Origin: Eleginops maclovinus
Taxonomy: Eukaryota; Chordata; Actinopteri; Perciformes; Eleginopidae
Assembly (NCBI RefSeq): GCF_036324505.1
Contig: NC_086364.1
Location: 17,362,148 to 17,426,147, forward strand
Length of the DNA stretch: 64,000 nucleotides
Direction: 5' to 3'
Part shown: positions 1 to 16,900 of the stretch, piece after piece
Layout of the letters: each line of letters starts with the position of its first letter
Position numbering within the stretch: the stretch's first letter is position 1
Notes under the pieces: model-generated
Databases searched by the model: none
Told to the model about the DNA's origin: nothing
The model's input: the letters and a program-made list of their open reading frames with translations, nothing else
Translations under genes and position numbers: made by a program

Positions 1-18
1 AATTATTTACAGAAATAC

Positions 19-3000
19 CATGGATGCTGAGAAGCTGTTTGACACAGTCTGTGGAGAAAGCACAAGAAAAAGGAAGGATAATAATTATGTTGATGCGGTT
101 CATGTGTCATCCATGTGCATTTAACTTCAGAGTCATGTATACTGGTAGTCACATAAATAGCTACATTCTTAATTGTAGTACTAATAGCATAACCTTCTAC
201 AGATCAATATTGGCATTATCTATACAAAAGCACATTTTCAATGCTTTCTTGGAGCGAACCAGTGCTGTTGTTTTTACTTACTGCTGGTGGTAAAACGATG
301 CCTTCATTTTCTTTCAACTGCTGGTCCATGTTGCCAAGAAAAGCTTTCTCTTTTGTCTGTCCCTGCAAAAAAATACACAAACGTCACCTCACCACTGCTT
401 TTCTTAGCTTCAATGTGTATTCAAACATTGAAATATTTTGGCATATTTGGTTTTCACACCTTTTTAAACAAAATCAGCATAGCCTATTAGCCAATTAACT
501 AACTTATTTCTATAAAGGACTTTTTCTATATAAAAAACAATCATTTCAAAGTCTTTTGAGCAAATTACATTTTTGAAACTTTATTTATTATTATATCTAC
601 ATTGGCTAACTGTGTTTGTGGTGATTGCCGCAGGCTCTACTTCCATCTAAAATCTATTTTACATACTTAATACTGATGAAACAAGAGAGGCAGATTTTAC
701 CGGGACGTCTGCCATTTCAATTACATTTTAACAAAATCCTGCGACACAAGTAAAATGACAGTGCCACTGTCTGGCTATATTTACCTCTGGGGGTTTTATT
801 TCTTCCAAAATGTTCTCAATAGCTGTTGAGACAACGAAAACAAGACAAAAGAACTACTGTTAAGCACATCACGATTTGGCAGTGCGCTGTTAATACTATA
901 AGTCGTTTCATCCTCAGCTCACTTTGACAAAATGTGGTTCCGACTGTCCACACAATTCCAGTTGAAGGGAAGAATCCATCAGGACAAGAACAATAAAAGG
1001 TCCCTAGTACATTAGTGCACACAGTTTGAAAACCACATATACCTGTGTTCTCATAGCACTCATCTATATCTGTTGTGAGAGAGAAAACACAGTTGTCACT
1101 TAATTGTACAAATATTTGATAACAAAATCTGACTTAAGGTGATGTGTGCACACACCTGTGCATGGGTTCATATAGCTGGCAATCACAGCTAGTTTATTGA
1201 GTCGAAAACCAATGAAGCACTCGCAGTAGTAAGAACCGATGGAGTTTGTGCAGTTGGCATAGGGACCACAGATGGGAGGAACTTTGTCACACTCATCAAC
1301 ATCTGCCAGTCAAACAACACACAAATGAAACAATAATCCAGTCAGCTTTGTATGGGACAATTGAGTTGCAATTTTCCAACTGCTTCTAGATCATAAAAAA
1401 TATCAGTTCAAATACCGATACAGACGTTGGTCAAGCTGGGTTCTGCAGCTTGATCAGTCGGTGCGTACCCCACTTTACATTTGCAGGTATAGGCTCCGGG
1501 AGTGTTGGTGCAAATAGAGTCAGGACCACAGATTGTGATGTTCAAACACTCATCGATATCTGAGGAAGCAACGGTTAACACAGTAAGCGTTAAATTGTGA
1601 AAATACAAAAATGAATGGGAAAATAGTGATTTCATTATAATGTTAAAGCACTGAAAAGGGGTTTTAACGAAGACATACATAACTTAAAGTTCAAAGTATG
1701 AACCATGATTTACTTTAGCCATATTTTGGCCTATCTGGTGATGGTGAGGGCTGGAGTAAAATCAGTTACTTGAGTCTTGTTCTTGAATGCAGTCAACACT
1801 AACTGCTGTTGAGGAGAGCATTTAAGTTCAAGAGGTGCATTGCAATCACTTTTCTGTTGGAGGTATTATATTCTCTTGGAAATTTCCTGGATTCATAACA
1901 TTTAGAACTGCATCTGGTCTGTATTATGCTGTGATGTGTAACATTATTGTGAACAGACCTTCGCACTCAGGGCTTGCTTCACGTACAAGCTTATAACCAT
2001 CATGGCATTCACACACATAACTTCCCACGTTGTTGGTACAGGTCCCACCCGCTCCACAGATATCGTCAAGACACTCGTCAAAATCTATAAAGGAGAACAA
2101 TCAACTGTGATCCCTGTTTGTACGTCAGCCTGAACAATTGAATGTCTTTGCATCTCAAGACTGACAGGGATACATGTTTTAAATGACACCTTTGCATGGG
2201 TTGGTCCCTAAAGGTGGTAATGCAGTGTCTGTTGCGATGAATCCAACCCAACAGGTACATTCGTGTGCCCCAATGGTGTTGGTACAATTTGAGTAAGAAC
2301 CACAAATATTTTCAGTCTTCAGGCACTCATTTATGTCTGACAAGAGAAATCAGGAGTTAAAAGTCAGAAATATATTACATGTTCAGAAATTGCAGAGTGT
2401 AAGTGTATATGAAACATCTCAATGAGCTTTCATCAAAACAAAACACAAAGAGATAGTTATAATAAATCACAATGTGATTTAGTGCATTTTAGTTTTGATA
2501 AATCTACTTACCAGCACAACCATATGAATCAGGTGTGGGGAGGTGTCCTGAGGGGATTTCATATCCAGCAACACAAACACACCCTCCGTTACCTGAGCAT
2601 TCAGCTAGTGGTCCACACGAATCCGGCATACACTCATTATGATCTAAAATAGATATAACGCACGCACACACACACACACACACACACAAAATGTTTACCT
2701 AGGTCTTTTCTTAACTATAGCAAGCAGCATACCATTGAGTGAGATATGTCTACACCTAAATATAAAGCAAAAGATGAAGATGAGTGATCATCATTACTTA
2801 CAGGTTGCATAACCTGCACCGGTGTGGTGTTTAGTTAATGGATTATATATGTAGAATCCTCCAGGACAGAGGACCACGTCTATGGAAATAGAATAACTAG
2901 TACAATATGATGCTACTGATTCATACGCAGCCGGTTTTGTTGCAGTTTCAGATTCAGTTGTTGGTAAGGCTGATGAAATATAAATCGGGTAGGTGACACC

Positions 3001-4904
3001 AGCGCGAGGGCCTAGATGGCAGTTTTTTATGACTAGGTCTCCACCGATTCCAGTGAAGCGCCACCATTTCCCAATAAGAGTTGCATCATCCTTTGGGTAC
3101 TCGTGAAAGGTTTTTGATGTAAATAAGAAGTTGCGCCATGATTCAGTTATGTTTGTGTATCCATCACAAGAACCTGCGTGAAACAGCAAAATTGATTTTA
3201 TATCAATAGTAGTTAACAACTATGTGCAGTATGTCATTTATAGCAAAGTATTTATTTCTGATGTTTAAAATTGAACATCATTCTTACCAGATGGAAAAAC
3301 ACAATGGCCAAGGATGAAAAAGGAACCTGTAAAACATAAAGACAGAGAGAACGTATTGTTTAAATGACTTCTTAGAAAGTATTTACAGTATGTACATTTT
3401 TGTGAGATTTAATATATTAAAATGATTATAGAAATGAACTCAATCCTGAAATAGTTATGCGTGTTATAGCATGTAAAAGCCTCATTAAATCATATCTCCC
3501 TCTTTAATATAAATACACTAGATTATGACACCATTTGGTGGTTCATATGAAGACAAAAAATGTACAGTATTATTGTTTTATTTGTAAATACTTACATTTG
3601 GTCCAAAGGAGAAATCATACGTATACAAATTGTATGTTTCTCTGGATGCAGATCAAAATCCATATACAAATGTAAAAACAATTGTGCAGCCTTAGCAAGT
3701 TTATGCTCAGTGAAATTATTCAATATCCATGTGTTTTTGTTTTTTAAGTTAAATGTTAATTAATTGTCATATATTATTCAGTCACACCGAGTCTAGTATT
3801 CAACATATTATCTCGTCTTATTGTCCTTCTTCCGCAACAAATGTTTTCGTGCTGCTTTTCCGACAGCATTCACACGAAACACACAACACAATAAGAGATT
3901 CGCCTGGCCTTTTTCACGCAAATCGTGAAGGAATGAATGGGAAATCCATTTGAACAGAGCTCAAAAACACCCCAGTTTGACCCCATACATTTTCGGCATA
4001 CTTTAACATAGAACAAAAATGACAAGTTTAAACGGTTCTCGAGACTATGGGCTTTATTAGACCAATTGGATATTTTTTTGATAGCTAGTACGGTTCTCAA
4101 ATTGTCACAGCTTACGTTTTGTAAAAATGTCACACTGTTTCACATTTTATAATGGGTTTGTATGGGAGACCTCATTAAGAGTGGGTGACATCACGGCTAG
4201 AGGGGAGAGGAGCTGTAAAATCTTCTGAGTTTTTCCAGCTACTGCTCAGCTGGCAACAATTTTCACTCTTCATACATCTTTTGGTGATCATAATGTAGGG
4301 AAATTTGTCACGCTCGCACCGATATGCTCATTTAATCGAACGGATTTACACATATAGCAAACACAAGTGTCATCTGGTATCCTAAATACTCTGGGTAGAA
4401 TCATTTTTACCTGAGTGGAGTTACAGTTTTTTACTCAGAAGCAATAATTCAGCACAATATTGCCAATACATTTTCTGAAAGGCTGTCTCCTTCACTGGCA
4501 GGGCATTGCCGTGTAAATGCTTTGATCTTTGAACACACCTGTTGGTCGTTAACTAATAACAGGAATGTGGTGAAAGAATCCAAAAAATGTACTAATAGAT
4601 AAACAGTTAAAATAGTCAGCTAAAAATGAGCTAAAATAATGGTTCATCATACCATAGCAACACAGCTCTCCCCCCAGGTCTTATCAAGTATTAGTATATG
4701 TTTCTATTGTTGTATTTCTGCATATTCCTTGCTTGTACATTATCAATACAACTAATGCTATTACAACTTACTCAGTGGAGGTAATGTTAGCATCTGGACA
4801 CGCATCCAAGTTTCAATCACACAGTCAACATTTCTCTGAATTTTCTAGTTAACAATATGATTTAACTCACCGAGGAGAAGCAAAAAGACACAGCACTTCA
4901 TCAT
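19..4904 (-). CDS. D8C/EGF-domain membrane protein, adhesion GPCR E-group-like (5' part, partial)
   Basis: Minus-strand gene running off the left edge. Exons in gene order: 4871-4904, 3288-3326, 2802-3173, 2512-2643, 2190-2336, 1959-2084, 1416-1559, 1156-1302, 923-1069, 785-822, 282-362 and, less surely, 19-48. Each has AG/GT borders and the phases agree throughout. The protein starts with a hydrophobic signal peptide (MMKCCVFLLLLG), then a region of about 120 residues like the uromodulin/GP2 D8C domain (SWR, WWRFTG and LCPGGFYIY motifs). One plain EGF follows (HNECMPDSCG), then five calcium-binding EGF modules starting DINEC, DFDEC, DIDEC, DVDEC and DIDEC. A short helical stalk with ILEEIKPPE comes last. 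Another in-frame ATG at 4928 would add eight residues. The EGF series plus stalk suggests the ADGRE/CD97 group, whose GAIN and seven-helix parts would lie outside the window. A fibrillin- or uromodulin-like secreted protein is the alternative, so no symbol is given. Confidence 0.7.
2661..2688. repeat. (CA)n microsatellite
   Basis: Short CA run in an intron of the EGF gene, 18 bases upstream of the EGF exon 2512-2643 acceptor on the coding strand. Confidence 0.9.
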
Positions 4905-6784
4905 GACAGATCCGACTCCACAAACCATCAATCACTAGTTTCCAATCTTTGTATAAGTACATTTTGGAAATTTGCACAGCATCCAAAAACTGTTTTCACA
5001 GGGTTCGATACCAATGCAAAAGCCAATGCAAATTAGCTTACGTGTGTTGGAAAGGTGTAACACAGCTTGCACCAAGACACAAGGAGAACTCTTAAAGGAG
5101 CGCCGCAACACAGTAACATGACTCACTAATGCATAATAATTCCCCATATGCTTAGTTGCTTAGTAGGGAATTGAAAACACATGGTAGTTTGATTAATGGG
5201 AAATTCTTAGCAAGAAGTTAAACTAAAGAAATCGACCGAGTAAAAAGAAAATATATTGGTATGTCATTATACCTTTTAGGCTAGTCCAGGGTAAGCATGT
5301 GTCTATATTAACTAATCTTTTGAGTCAACAGGTATATTGTATAACCTTGATAAAGATATTGTAGTTTCATTATTCTGGAGTTTTCAGTGTCTTATTATGA
5401 AAGTAGCATGTTTTTTATTTTTTATTTTTGTATTGAATTCCAATTGTCCTCTATTAGTGTGGTGATAATGTCATTTAGTTTATTCTCATAATCATCATCA
5501 AACATGTTTAAATGAAGAGTTGTTATCATACTAATGAATTACTCCCATACAAATAACTAAAATGTTAAATGTTTGGTTTTATAAATTATAATAAATAAGT
5601 AATATTGTTCGGCAAAATAGATATTTTTCAGACAAAATTTAGTTTTGTATATCTGTATTCAAACCGATACTGGGAGACATAGCCTACAGTAGGTTGTGGA
5701 TGAAAAACTCTTCATAATGCAAGTGATTGTAATTATGTCTGAACTTTGAGTGAAACTATTTAGGAGAGCGAGTGCATACTTCTACCGTCATTATCATTTG
5801 TCTTGTAAAACTGTAACATGGTGGTGCATCGAGGCTGTATGTAAATTGCTAACAAATTCCTGCAAATACAAATTGGAAAAAAATAATATTTTTTTAAGGA
5901 AGCCAGCATCAGCAGCAAGCAGGGCTTGTTTCAATTGGCCAATCAAATTATCTAATTAGATAATCCGCAGGCATGTTTATATGGTCCAATCAGAGGGCTT
6001 GTTTTAATGTGCCACTCAGATTACTCCTTTCCATGGGTAAATCAAGAGGGGTCGTTTCAATGGTCCAATCTGAGGGTTTTCTCAATAAATTAATAAGAGG
6101 GCTGTGTCGATGGGCTAATTAGAAGGCTTGTTTCATTTGGGCCAATCATATGACTTGTTTATAAAAAAAGAAAAATCAACCTGTCAGTATTTGTTGTCAA
6201 GGGTGTACTGCCCTCGTGTGGTCAACTTGGTGAACTAGAAATGTACGCCAGTAGAAATAAGGTAAAAACAAAAATGTCACGTCCGTTAACAAGATAAGTT
6301 TTACTGTGGACAAAGATATAGTTACCTTTTATTTATTTCCTTATTACACCAGTGTTATTTTGGTGACTGTATGACTATCCTGGACAAAGTAATAGGGGGA
6401 GTGGTTATAAAGGATTTATATAAGAATGTTTTGTGAAACAGTTACAGGACTATACTGAAAAATGACAACTTGTCCTTTCATTATCTATTATGTGGGAAGG
6501 AGGACAAATAACAGAGAGGGACTACACTTAAAAACGGAGGTTTGTTCCAATACGAAGATTGTTACAGATTTGTAAAGTTTCCTTAAAATAAGCCTCCTCT
6601 TAAATGTATGCACATAAGTTATTCAGCGATTTGCTGTTTAATCTGATGGGTCTGATTCGATATAGAGGAAGTAAATCATGTATTTTGTTCTTCTGCTTAG
6701 AAAACTAGACCAAACGCTCAATAACTGAAATGACGTCACCCTTGCGCATAAACCCTTCAATCCACTGCACAACACCGGGCTGCT
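4905..6784. other. Intergenic region between divergent genes
   Basis: The minus-strand EGF gene and plus-strand gtf2f1 diverge from this 1.9 kb stretch. It is AT-rich and holds no convincing exon. The only structure seen is a degenerate tandem repeat at 5924-6160, listed separately. Promoters for both genes should lie near its two ends; no TATA box was assigned. Confidence 0.6.
5924..6160. repeat. Degenerate minisatellite with CTTGTTTCAATGGNCCAATC units
   Basis: A phrase of about 27 bases built on CTTGTTTCAATGGNCCAATC plus AGAGGG recurs about six times with drift and variable spacers, for example near 5924, 5972, 5998, 6050, 6100 and 6126. The copies are imperfect, so this is an old tandem array or a decayed repeat. 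Confidence 0.55.
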
Positions 6785-6866
6785 AGGAACCATATTGGCA
6801 GTGTGTGTTTCTTGTCGACGATTTATACGAACGGAACCATTTCAGTGGAGTAACCAACGCACACCG
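6785..6866 (+). promoter_or_regulatory. gtf2f1: gtf2f1 5' end, noncoding exon 1
   Basis: A GC-richer stretch ends in a donor (ACACCG/GTAATT) at 6866/6867. The next exon begins after CCACAG at 7450 and carries the start codon at 7463, so this is read as a leader exon. The transcription start is a guess, placed within about 50 bases upstream of 6800. Confidence 0.45.
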
Positions 6867-7462
6867 GTAATTCAAATGCAAAGCTGTAATAATCTGTCTT
6901 TCTTTATGTGAGCTCACTAGTGGTTGCATATTTGCGTCCCTTAATTTTACATAGACGTCATGTGATTTGGCTGTAACTTAGTAACGGTTAGCAGCACTGT
7001 AATGAAACGGGTTGCTATGCGTGTTGATGCTGTTTATGTTAGCATCACATGCTATCATTCACGGTACACAGACGTCATCAAGCTTAATTGTGCGTTCAAA
7101 TACCATTGTATTAGTAATTTAACAGTATTTAACTCTCATGGAAACGGGTCCAATGTTTTTCGGTTCACATGAACTACTGCTACAGTCGTTTAAAACTAAA
7201 TATAACAAGTCTTTGTCAGCTTGTATACTGTTGTTACTCTTCCTAATAAAGACACAGCTTTAGCTACACACAATACTACCCTATGCACAGCTGGCTTGGA
7301 TAAATTGCCACTTACCAATAACACATGGATGAATACAAGGGCTACATAGCTTTTGATTTATATTTAACATGTTTAAAAGTCTCATCAAAACGTTATGTGG
7401 ACACTAAGGCTTTTATTAACGCAACTGTTGATGTGTTTGTGTATCCACAGAAACGACCAACC

Positions 7463-10400
7463 ATGACTTCACTGGTAAGTTTTCACTCTATTGACTTTCA
7501 ACAACAACATACTAAATATCAATTGGTTCCCTGTTAACGAAGTCTGATCCTCTGCTTGTGCAATGCTGTAATCGTATGACAAGATAACAGTAATGCAGCT
7601 GTAACTGAGTGGCCCACGCCTATTTTATTTATTTAGTTTTACTTTACCAGGATGTCCCATTGAGCTCAAATGTGTATTTTACAACAGAGACCTTGCCTTG
7701 CTTATTAAAACTCAACAATTGCAAAATGATATGCAAACACTTTAACATAAAACAAATAAACACACTACTCCGTTGCCAGAAACGTATCATGAATACAGCA
7801 TTTTATTATTCATCTATGTTGGAAAGAGGAAATTGTCTGTGTGATGCTGCATGTCCTTAAATTGCATTACATATGGAAAGACACCGCCTTTGTTTGTCTT
7901 TCAGGGGAGCAGCAGTTCCTCGTCCACAGAATACACAGTGCGAGTCCCCAAGTGAGCGACATGCAAATATCCCCATAAAATGTTCAGCACACTCCTTGTC
8001 ACATATCACTGCTTTCTGTGTGTTTTAAAAGGATGATATTTCTGTGTTACTGATGTTTTGCAGACGTTCAATTATTTATAAGCCCTATCTGGCAAATGCT
8101 GTTTTACATTTTAACAAATTAAAATAGATTTATTGGACTCCTTGATGAGTTGTTTATTCCATTTATGTAGTTCTTCCTGCATGGAGTAGCTAGGTTATGA
8201 TCAGACAATACATTTATATCTGTGCTCTGTCTTGTCTCTTAGAAACACCAACAAGAAGTACAACCTTATGGCTTTCAATTCAGGAGACAAGGTCAACTGT
8301 TCTACCTGGACACAGGTGGGTGTCATGTCAGTGTATTTTCATGCGACTGAGATTTTGAGCACTCCCTGTGAGCTAGGGCACAGAGTCAATGCTGAAAGAG
8401 AAAAACGACAAGCTGTGTGATCACCGTAAAAAGAGTGTAGGAAGAAATAAAATAATTGTGTATTATATATACTTATTACATTGTTTATTTTACTTGGTTG
8501 TACATTTTGCATGACACTGCAGGTGAAGGGGTTAATGATAATGACATAGTATACTTTATTATCCCTCTGTCACCATGAAACGTCACTAGCTGCTTGCTTA
8601 CATTAAGAAAGTATTACTTTTTGGACTGCAAGTTTCCTTCAAATCATCATCATCATCATTCACATCATCGTGTAAGGCTTTCTTTCTGTGCATTTAGGAA
8701 AAATCTACAGAAGCCAAGAACCAAAGGGAAATTAACAAAAAATTATGTATATTCTGGTTTTCTAAATACTATGTTAATGTTATGTAAGGAAAAAGCCCAA
8801 ACTCTCAAAATTGATCATTGCATCGATAATAATATTTTGCCTTTTTTGATTAGCGGCCAAATTGTCCATCTTTCAGTTTTAGATTTCTCTCTTCCTCTCC
8901 TTTCTCAGGCTCGTATGGAAAGAGACATGAGTGCTCGGCGGATATACGGGGAGGAAGAGACAGCGGATGCCGCGGCTGGCAGTGAGTTTGGCAAAAAGCA
9001 GCGCGAGGAAGCACGGCGGAAGAAGTATGGTATTGTGAAGCGTGAGTTCAAAGTGGAGGACCAGCCCTGGATTCTCAAGGTCAATGGCAAGGCTGGGAAA
9101 AGGTGAGGAGATGGATGCTAATTTATCTTCTCCAGCAACACACTTTACCTCTTTTAAGTATGTATGGTTTGGAGGCCACACCCACATATTTGTGATGTAA
9201 TTGATGTTTTTATATTTGCTACTTTATACACAAATCTTTCAGCCATCCATTTGTCATTTTGGAAAGCTTTTGCATGTCTTCTGTTTAGTTTAGTTTTTTT
9301 TAAGTCAGCTCACATTCAGTGCCTTGTGAAAGTATTCACCCCCCCTTATTTCTTGTTATTTCTAAAACAACAATAAATAATAATCAAATATCATAACCTT
9401 GAGCAGTCTCCGCTCCCCAAAGTTTGGCACATCTATCCAAAACAATGAGTTTTCCCATTCTACTTTTCAAAACTGCTCCAGCTCCTTTAAGTTTGTCTGG
9501 TTATGCTGGTTCAAAGGTTCTCCATGAGTGTATATGCAGGTCTGTTGAGGAATCCTTGGATTACAGCACTTCTCTCCCTCTGTCTGTGGACAGGTTCAAA
9601 GGTCTAAAGAAGGGCGGTGTTACAGAAAACGCTTCCTACTACATCTTCACACAGTGTCCCGATGGCGCGTTTGAGGCCTTCCCCGTCAACGGCTGGTACA
9701 ACTTTACGCCACAGGCCAAGCACCGAACGCTCACTGCTGAAGAGGCGGAGGAGGAGTGGGGCAGGTGAGAGGGGGGAGGAACAGGGAGGGATGTTTGTTT
9801 GCAGTAAAGGAAAAACAAACTATAAGTACAAAAACTTAATCAGACATTATCTTCGTTTTACAGAAGAAACAAGGTGGTGAATCACTTCAGCATCATGCTT
9901 CAGAGACGTTTCCGGGAGCAGGAACGCGGCGGGAATGATGATGACGACGATGACAACGACAAGTCGGGGAAGAAGAAAAAGAAGGGGGGGAGAGGGGGCG
10001 ACCTGCGCATTCACGACCTGGAAGACGACCTGCAGATGAGCAGCGACGACAGTGACAGCAGTATGGGGGATGGTAAGAAGAAAGGGTTTTCTTGTAATAA
10101 GTAAGTAGTGCCATACCTAGCTTCATTTTCCACCCTCTGTCATAACCTTTTTTTCCTCCCCCTTTTCATTGAACAGATGAGAGAGAGAGCAAGACAAAGA
10201 AGAAGAAAGACGCAGGTAAAGGAAAAGGGAAGAAGAAGAAGAAGAGCAGTGACAAAGAGGCCTTGGAGGACAGCGATGACGGAGACTACGAAGGTCTAGA
10301 GGTGGATTACATGTCAGATGAGAGCAGGTCAGACTCCCTACACTGTACAAAAAAAGTTTTAGCTTGTTGTGTTTTTTCTTTGAATAGTTTTAAACTCTGT

Positions 10401-12153
10401 TATCCTATTGCAGTTCAGACGAGGAGCCAGAAAAGGGGATTAAGACCAAAGGAGAGGACCACCCCAAAGGTCAGACTTATTTCCATGTTTATGGCCTAAC
10501 TGCTTCACTGAATGGTCGACGAGTATTGAGGTTGTTTTACATCCAAAATGGTTTCCCCCTTCTAGGAATAGATGAGGCGTCTGAAAGTGAGGAAGAGAGT
10601 GAGGAGGAGAAACAGAACGAAGAGGAAACAAAAGAGGAGGAAGAAGAAGAAGAGGGGAAGAAAACGCCAGTTCAAGCGGAAAAGAAGAAGAAAAAAGGTA
10701 CGGACGAGAGACAGATGAGGGTCTGACAAAATGCATACATAATCTCTTCTGCTTGATGACGGTCAAATGAAATTATGATTCTTATGGTTCTGTGTGTCAC
10801 AGACAGCAGCGGCGAGTCGGAAAGCTCAGATGACAGTGACATCGACGGAGAGACAGCCTCTGCTCTGTTCATGGTGAATAGTGTGTCTGAGTGAATGAAT
10901 ATATATTTAGTGGCTAACAAATGTAGATATTCATTTTACCGCTTATTTTTGTGTTATCACTTTCAACTTGATCATAAGTAAAAAGATGATCTCCAATCAT
11001 CAATATTTTCCATTATGGTAACTCTTTTTTTATAATTTACTAATTTATTCATTATTGATTCACTGCTATATATGTTGTTATGTACTTATTTGTCGTTACA
11101 AAATCCAGTTTTCCCCTGGGATAAATAAAGTATTTCTGGTTCTGACTCTTTCATTCCCTTTCTCAGAAGAAGCGCACGCCTCCAAAGCGCGGAGGACGTG
11201 GCTCTGCAGGAAGCTCCAGGACCGGCAGTCGCCCCGGGACACCGTCCATAGACTCTGCCGCCACCTCCAACACACTCCGTGCCGCTGCCAGTAAGCTGGA
11301 GCAAGGTGCCGGCTCGCACACCAATTCATTATAACTAAATAAGACGCATGAAATCTTTCAAAAGCAGCCATCAAGTCCTTCAAGCCCCGCTTTCGTTTTT
11401 CCATTGCATCTAAATCTCTGTTTTCTTGCAGGTAAGAGACCGACCCCAGGGCCCAGCACCGACTCACCTGCTGCCAAAAGGCTGAAGATGGAGCCCAGCA
11501 TGCAGAGCCCCGTTCCTTCTGGGAAGAATACGCCTCAACCCCCATCTGGGAAATCTACTCCTAGCTCAAGGTACTTCACTATAATCAGTCTTCATTTATG
11601 CCTCTAATAAATATTAGTTGTTTATTCATTTTTTCTCAGATTAATATGCAAGAGTAATGTCAGGGGATAGTGATTTAATTGTTTATTTTTTAAATAACTT
11701 GCTTGTCCGTCATTCATCTCAACGCTATTCAGTTTATTATAATGGAAGCCTCAGGACATGATCATATTTAAGAAGCCGGATTCAGAGATGGTTTCGATAT
11801 GTACAGCAAAAAGTGTGTGTGTACTGAGACTCGAACAAGTGACCATCTGGTTCCCAAGACATTTACTTACAAACTGAGCTTCTGCCGCCATATTTAACTT
11901 ATTGTGAACAGGATAAACTGTGTTGTTTTCTCTCCGTCTCCTCCACAGTGATGTGCAACTAACAGAAGAGGCGGTGCGTCGCTACCTGATCCGTAAACCG
12001 ATGACCACCAAAGACCTGCTGAAGAAGTTCCAGACCAAGCGCACAGGTTTGAGCAGCGAGCAGACCGTCAACGTGCTGGCACAGATCCTTAAGCGGCTCA
12101 ATCCGGAGCGCAAGAACGTGAACGAGAAAATGCACTTCTACCTAACCGAATAA
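7463..12153 (+). CDS. gtf2f1: General transcription factor IIF subunit 1 (TFIIF alpha, RAP74)
   Basis: Coding exons: 7463-7474, 7905-7951, 8243-8315, 8909-9102, 9594-9764, 9864-10072, 10177-10327, 10414-10469, 10566-10697, 10803-10873, 11167-11305, 11432-11570 and 11949-12153. They join in frame to 532 codons and a TAA, close to the family length (human about 517). The product is the large TFIIF subunit, which pairs with RAP30, binds RNA polymerase II and acts in initiation and elongation in the nucleus. Residues 1-170 form the conserved dimerisation region (EYTVRVPKNTNKKYNLMAF, KYGIVKREF, YYIFTQCPDGAFEAFPV). The middle is highly charged, with Asp, Glu and Lys runs and Ser-rich acidic patches (DDSDIDGE). 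Residues from about 466 on form the winged helix (AVRRYLIRKPMTTKDLL, LAQILKRLNPER). The start ATG has A at -3 and sits in exon 2. All introns are short GT-AG. Identification is firm. Confidence 0.97.
7621..7700. repeat. Remnant of a teleost interspersed repeat
   Basis: Within gtf2f1 intron 2, the phrases ACTTTACCAGGATGTCCCAT and ACAACAGAGACCTTG match a motif I know as a frequent dispersed fish repeat (accaggatgtcccattgag ... agagacctgg). Only a short diverged fragment remains. The family name is not certain. Confidence 0.4.
9313..9362. repeat. Short dispersed-repeat fragment (tgccttgtgaaagtattcac)
   Basis: In gtf2f1 intron 5, the string from 9319 resembles the end of a repeat common in ray-finned fish genomes (gccttgcgaaagtattcgg). 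Too short to classify. Confidence 0.4.
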
Positions 12154-12352
12154 GCGATGGAAGAAAGGTATTGAGCGGCAAGGGTCGGGGGGGGGAGAGG
12201 CTTTGTGTTTGTGTGTTGAATTTGATTCAATGCACTGAAATCTCACAGTAAATAATTGAAACCTTGTTAATGTTGAGTGAAAACAACTGCAGTTCTATAG
12301 TGTGTAAAAGAAAAAGTCTTTCACTTGTTTTTCTTAGGTAGAATTTTTTTCC

Positions 12353-12358
12353 AATAAA
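12353..12358 (+). terminator. gtf2f1: gtf2f1 polyadenylation signal AATAAA
   Basis: AATAAA lies 200 bases after the gtf2f1 stop and is followed by a T-rich stretch, so cleavage near 12375 is likely. It is the only canonical signal in this short 3' UTR. Confidence 0.75.
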
Positions 12359-12386
12359 ATTCAAAAATCAGCCGCTGTGTAAGGCT

Positions 12387-12392
12387 TTTATT
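12387..12392 (-). terminator. gfus: Candidate distal gfus polyadenylation signal (minus strand)
   Basis: On the minus strand this reads AATAAA, about 360 bases past the gfus stop and only 29 bases from the opposing gtf2f1 signal. A closer minus-strand AATAAA sits at 12722-12727, about 22 bases after the stop. Either or both may be used. Confidence 0.4.
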
Positions 12393-12721
12393 GTTATTTC
12401 CACATCGCTCATATACTGATCTTTATCATAGCTTTTCAATTCAGTCATTTGTATCTGATTTGTTTGGCAAAGTATTCTATATTTGCATGTAAGGGAGCGA
12501 GGGGTTACTCTGGGACTGTTTAGGACAAAAGAAATCCCATGATGCAGATTAGTTCATGGTTATTATTGCCCTTTCAAATCAGTTTCATTAGATTTTTAAG
12601 AAAAGTGTAGCTGAAACCTTGTTCCTTTTTTAAATTAAAAGAGGCTCTTGGACAGTTGAGAAGATTTTCAGCATTGTTTAATGCGAGTACAAATATTTAC
12701 TGGCTTTACAACCGATCAGTG

Positions 12722-12727
12722 TTTATT
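12722..12727 (-). terminator. gfus: Candidate proximal gfus polyadenylation signal (minus strand)
   Basis: Minus-strand AATAAA just past the gfus stop codon at 12749. Using it would give an unusually short 3' UTR, so the distal signal at 12387-12392 is an alternative. Confidence 0.4.
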
Positions 12728-12748
12728 TTCAGCTTGGCGATGGTTCCC

Positions 12749-16900
<4,152 letters not shown>

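Noticed and set aside
5924..6160. CRISPR-like repeat-spacer pattern
   Set aside because: Copies are imperfect and spacers irregular, and the DNA is plainly vertebrate; it is a decayed tandem repeat.
8879..9187. Minus-strand 102-codon frame at gtf2f1 exon 5
   Set aside because: Antisense shadow of the gtf2f1 coding exon.
10208..10220. GCAG/GTAAAG inside gtf2f1 exon 8 as an internal donor
   Set aside because: The frame continues with the conserved Lys-rich and DSDDGDYEG sequence, so the exon reads through; a cryptic donor at most.
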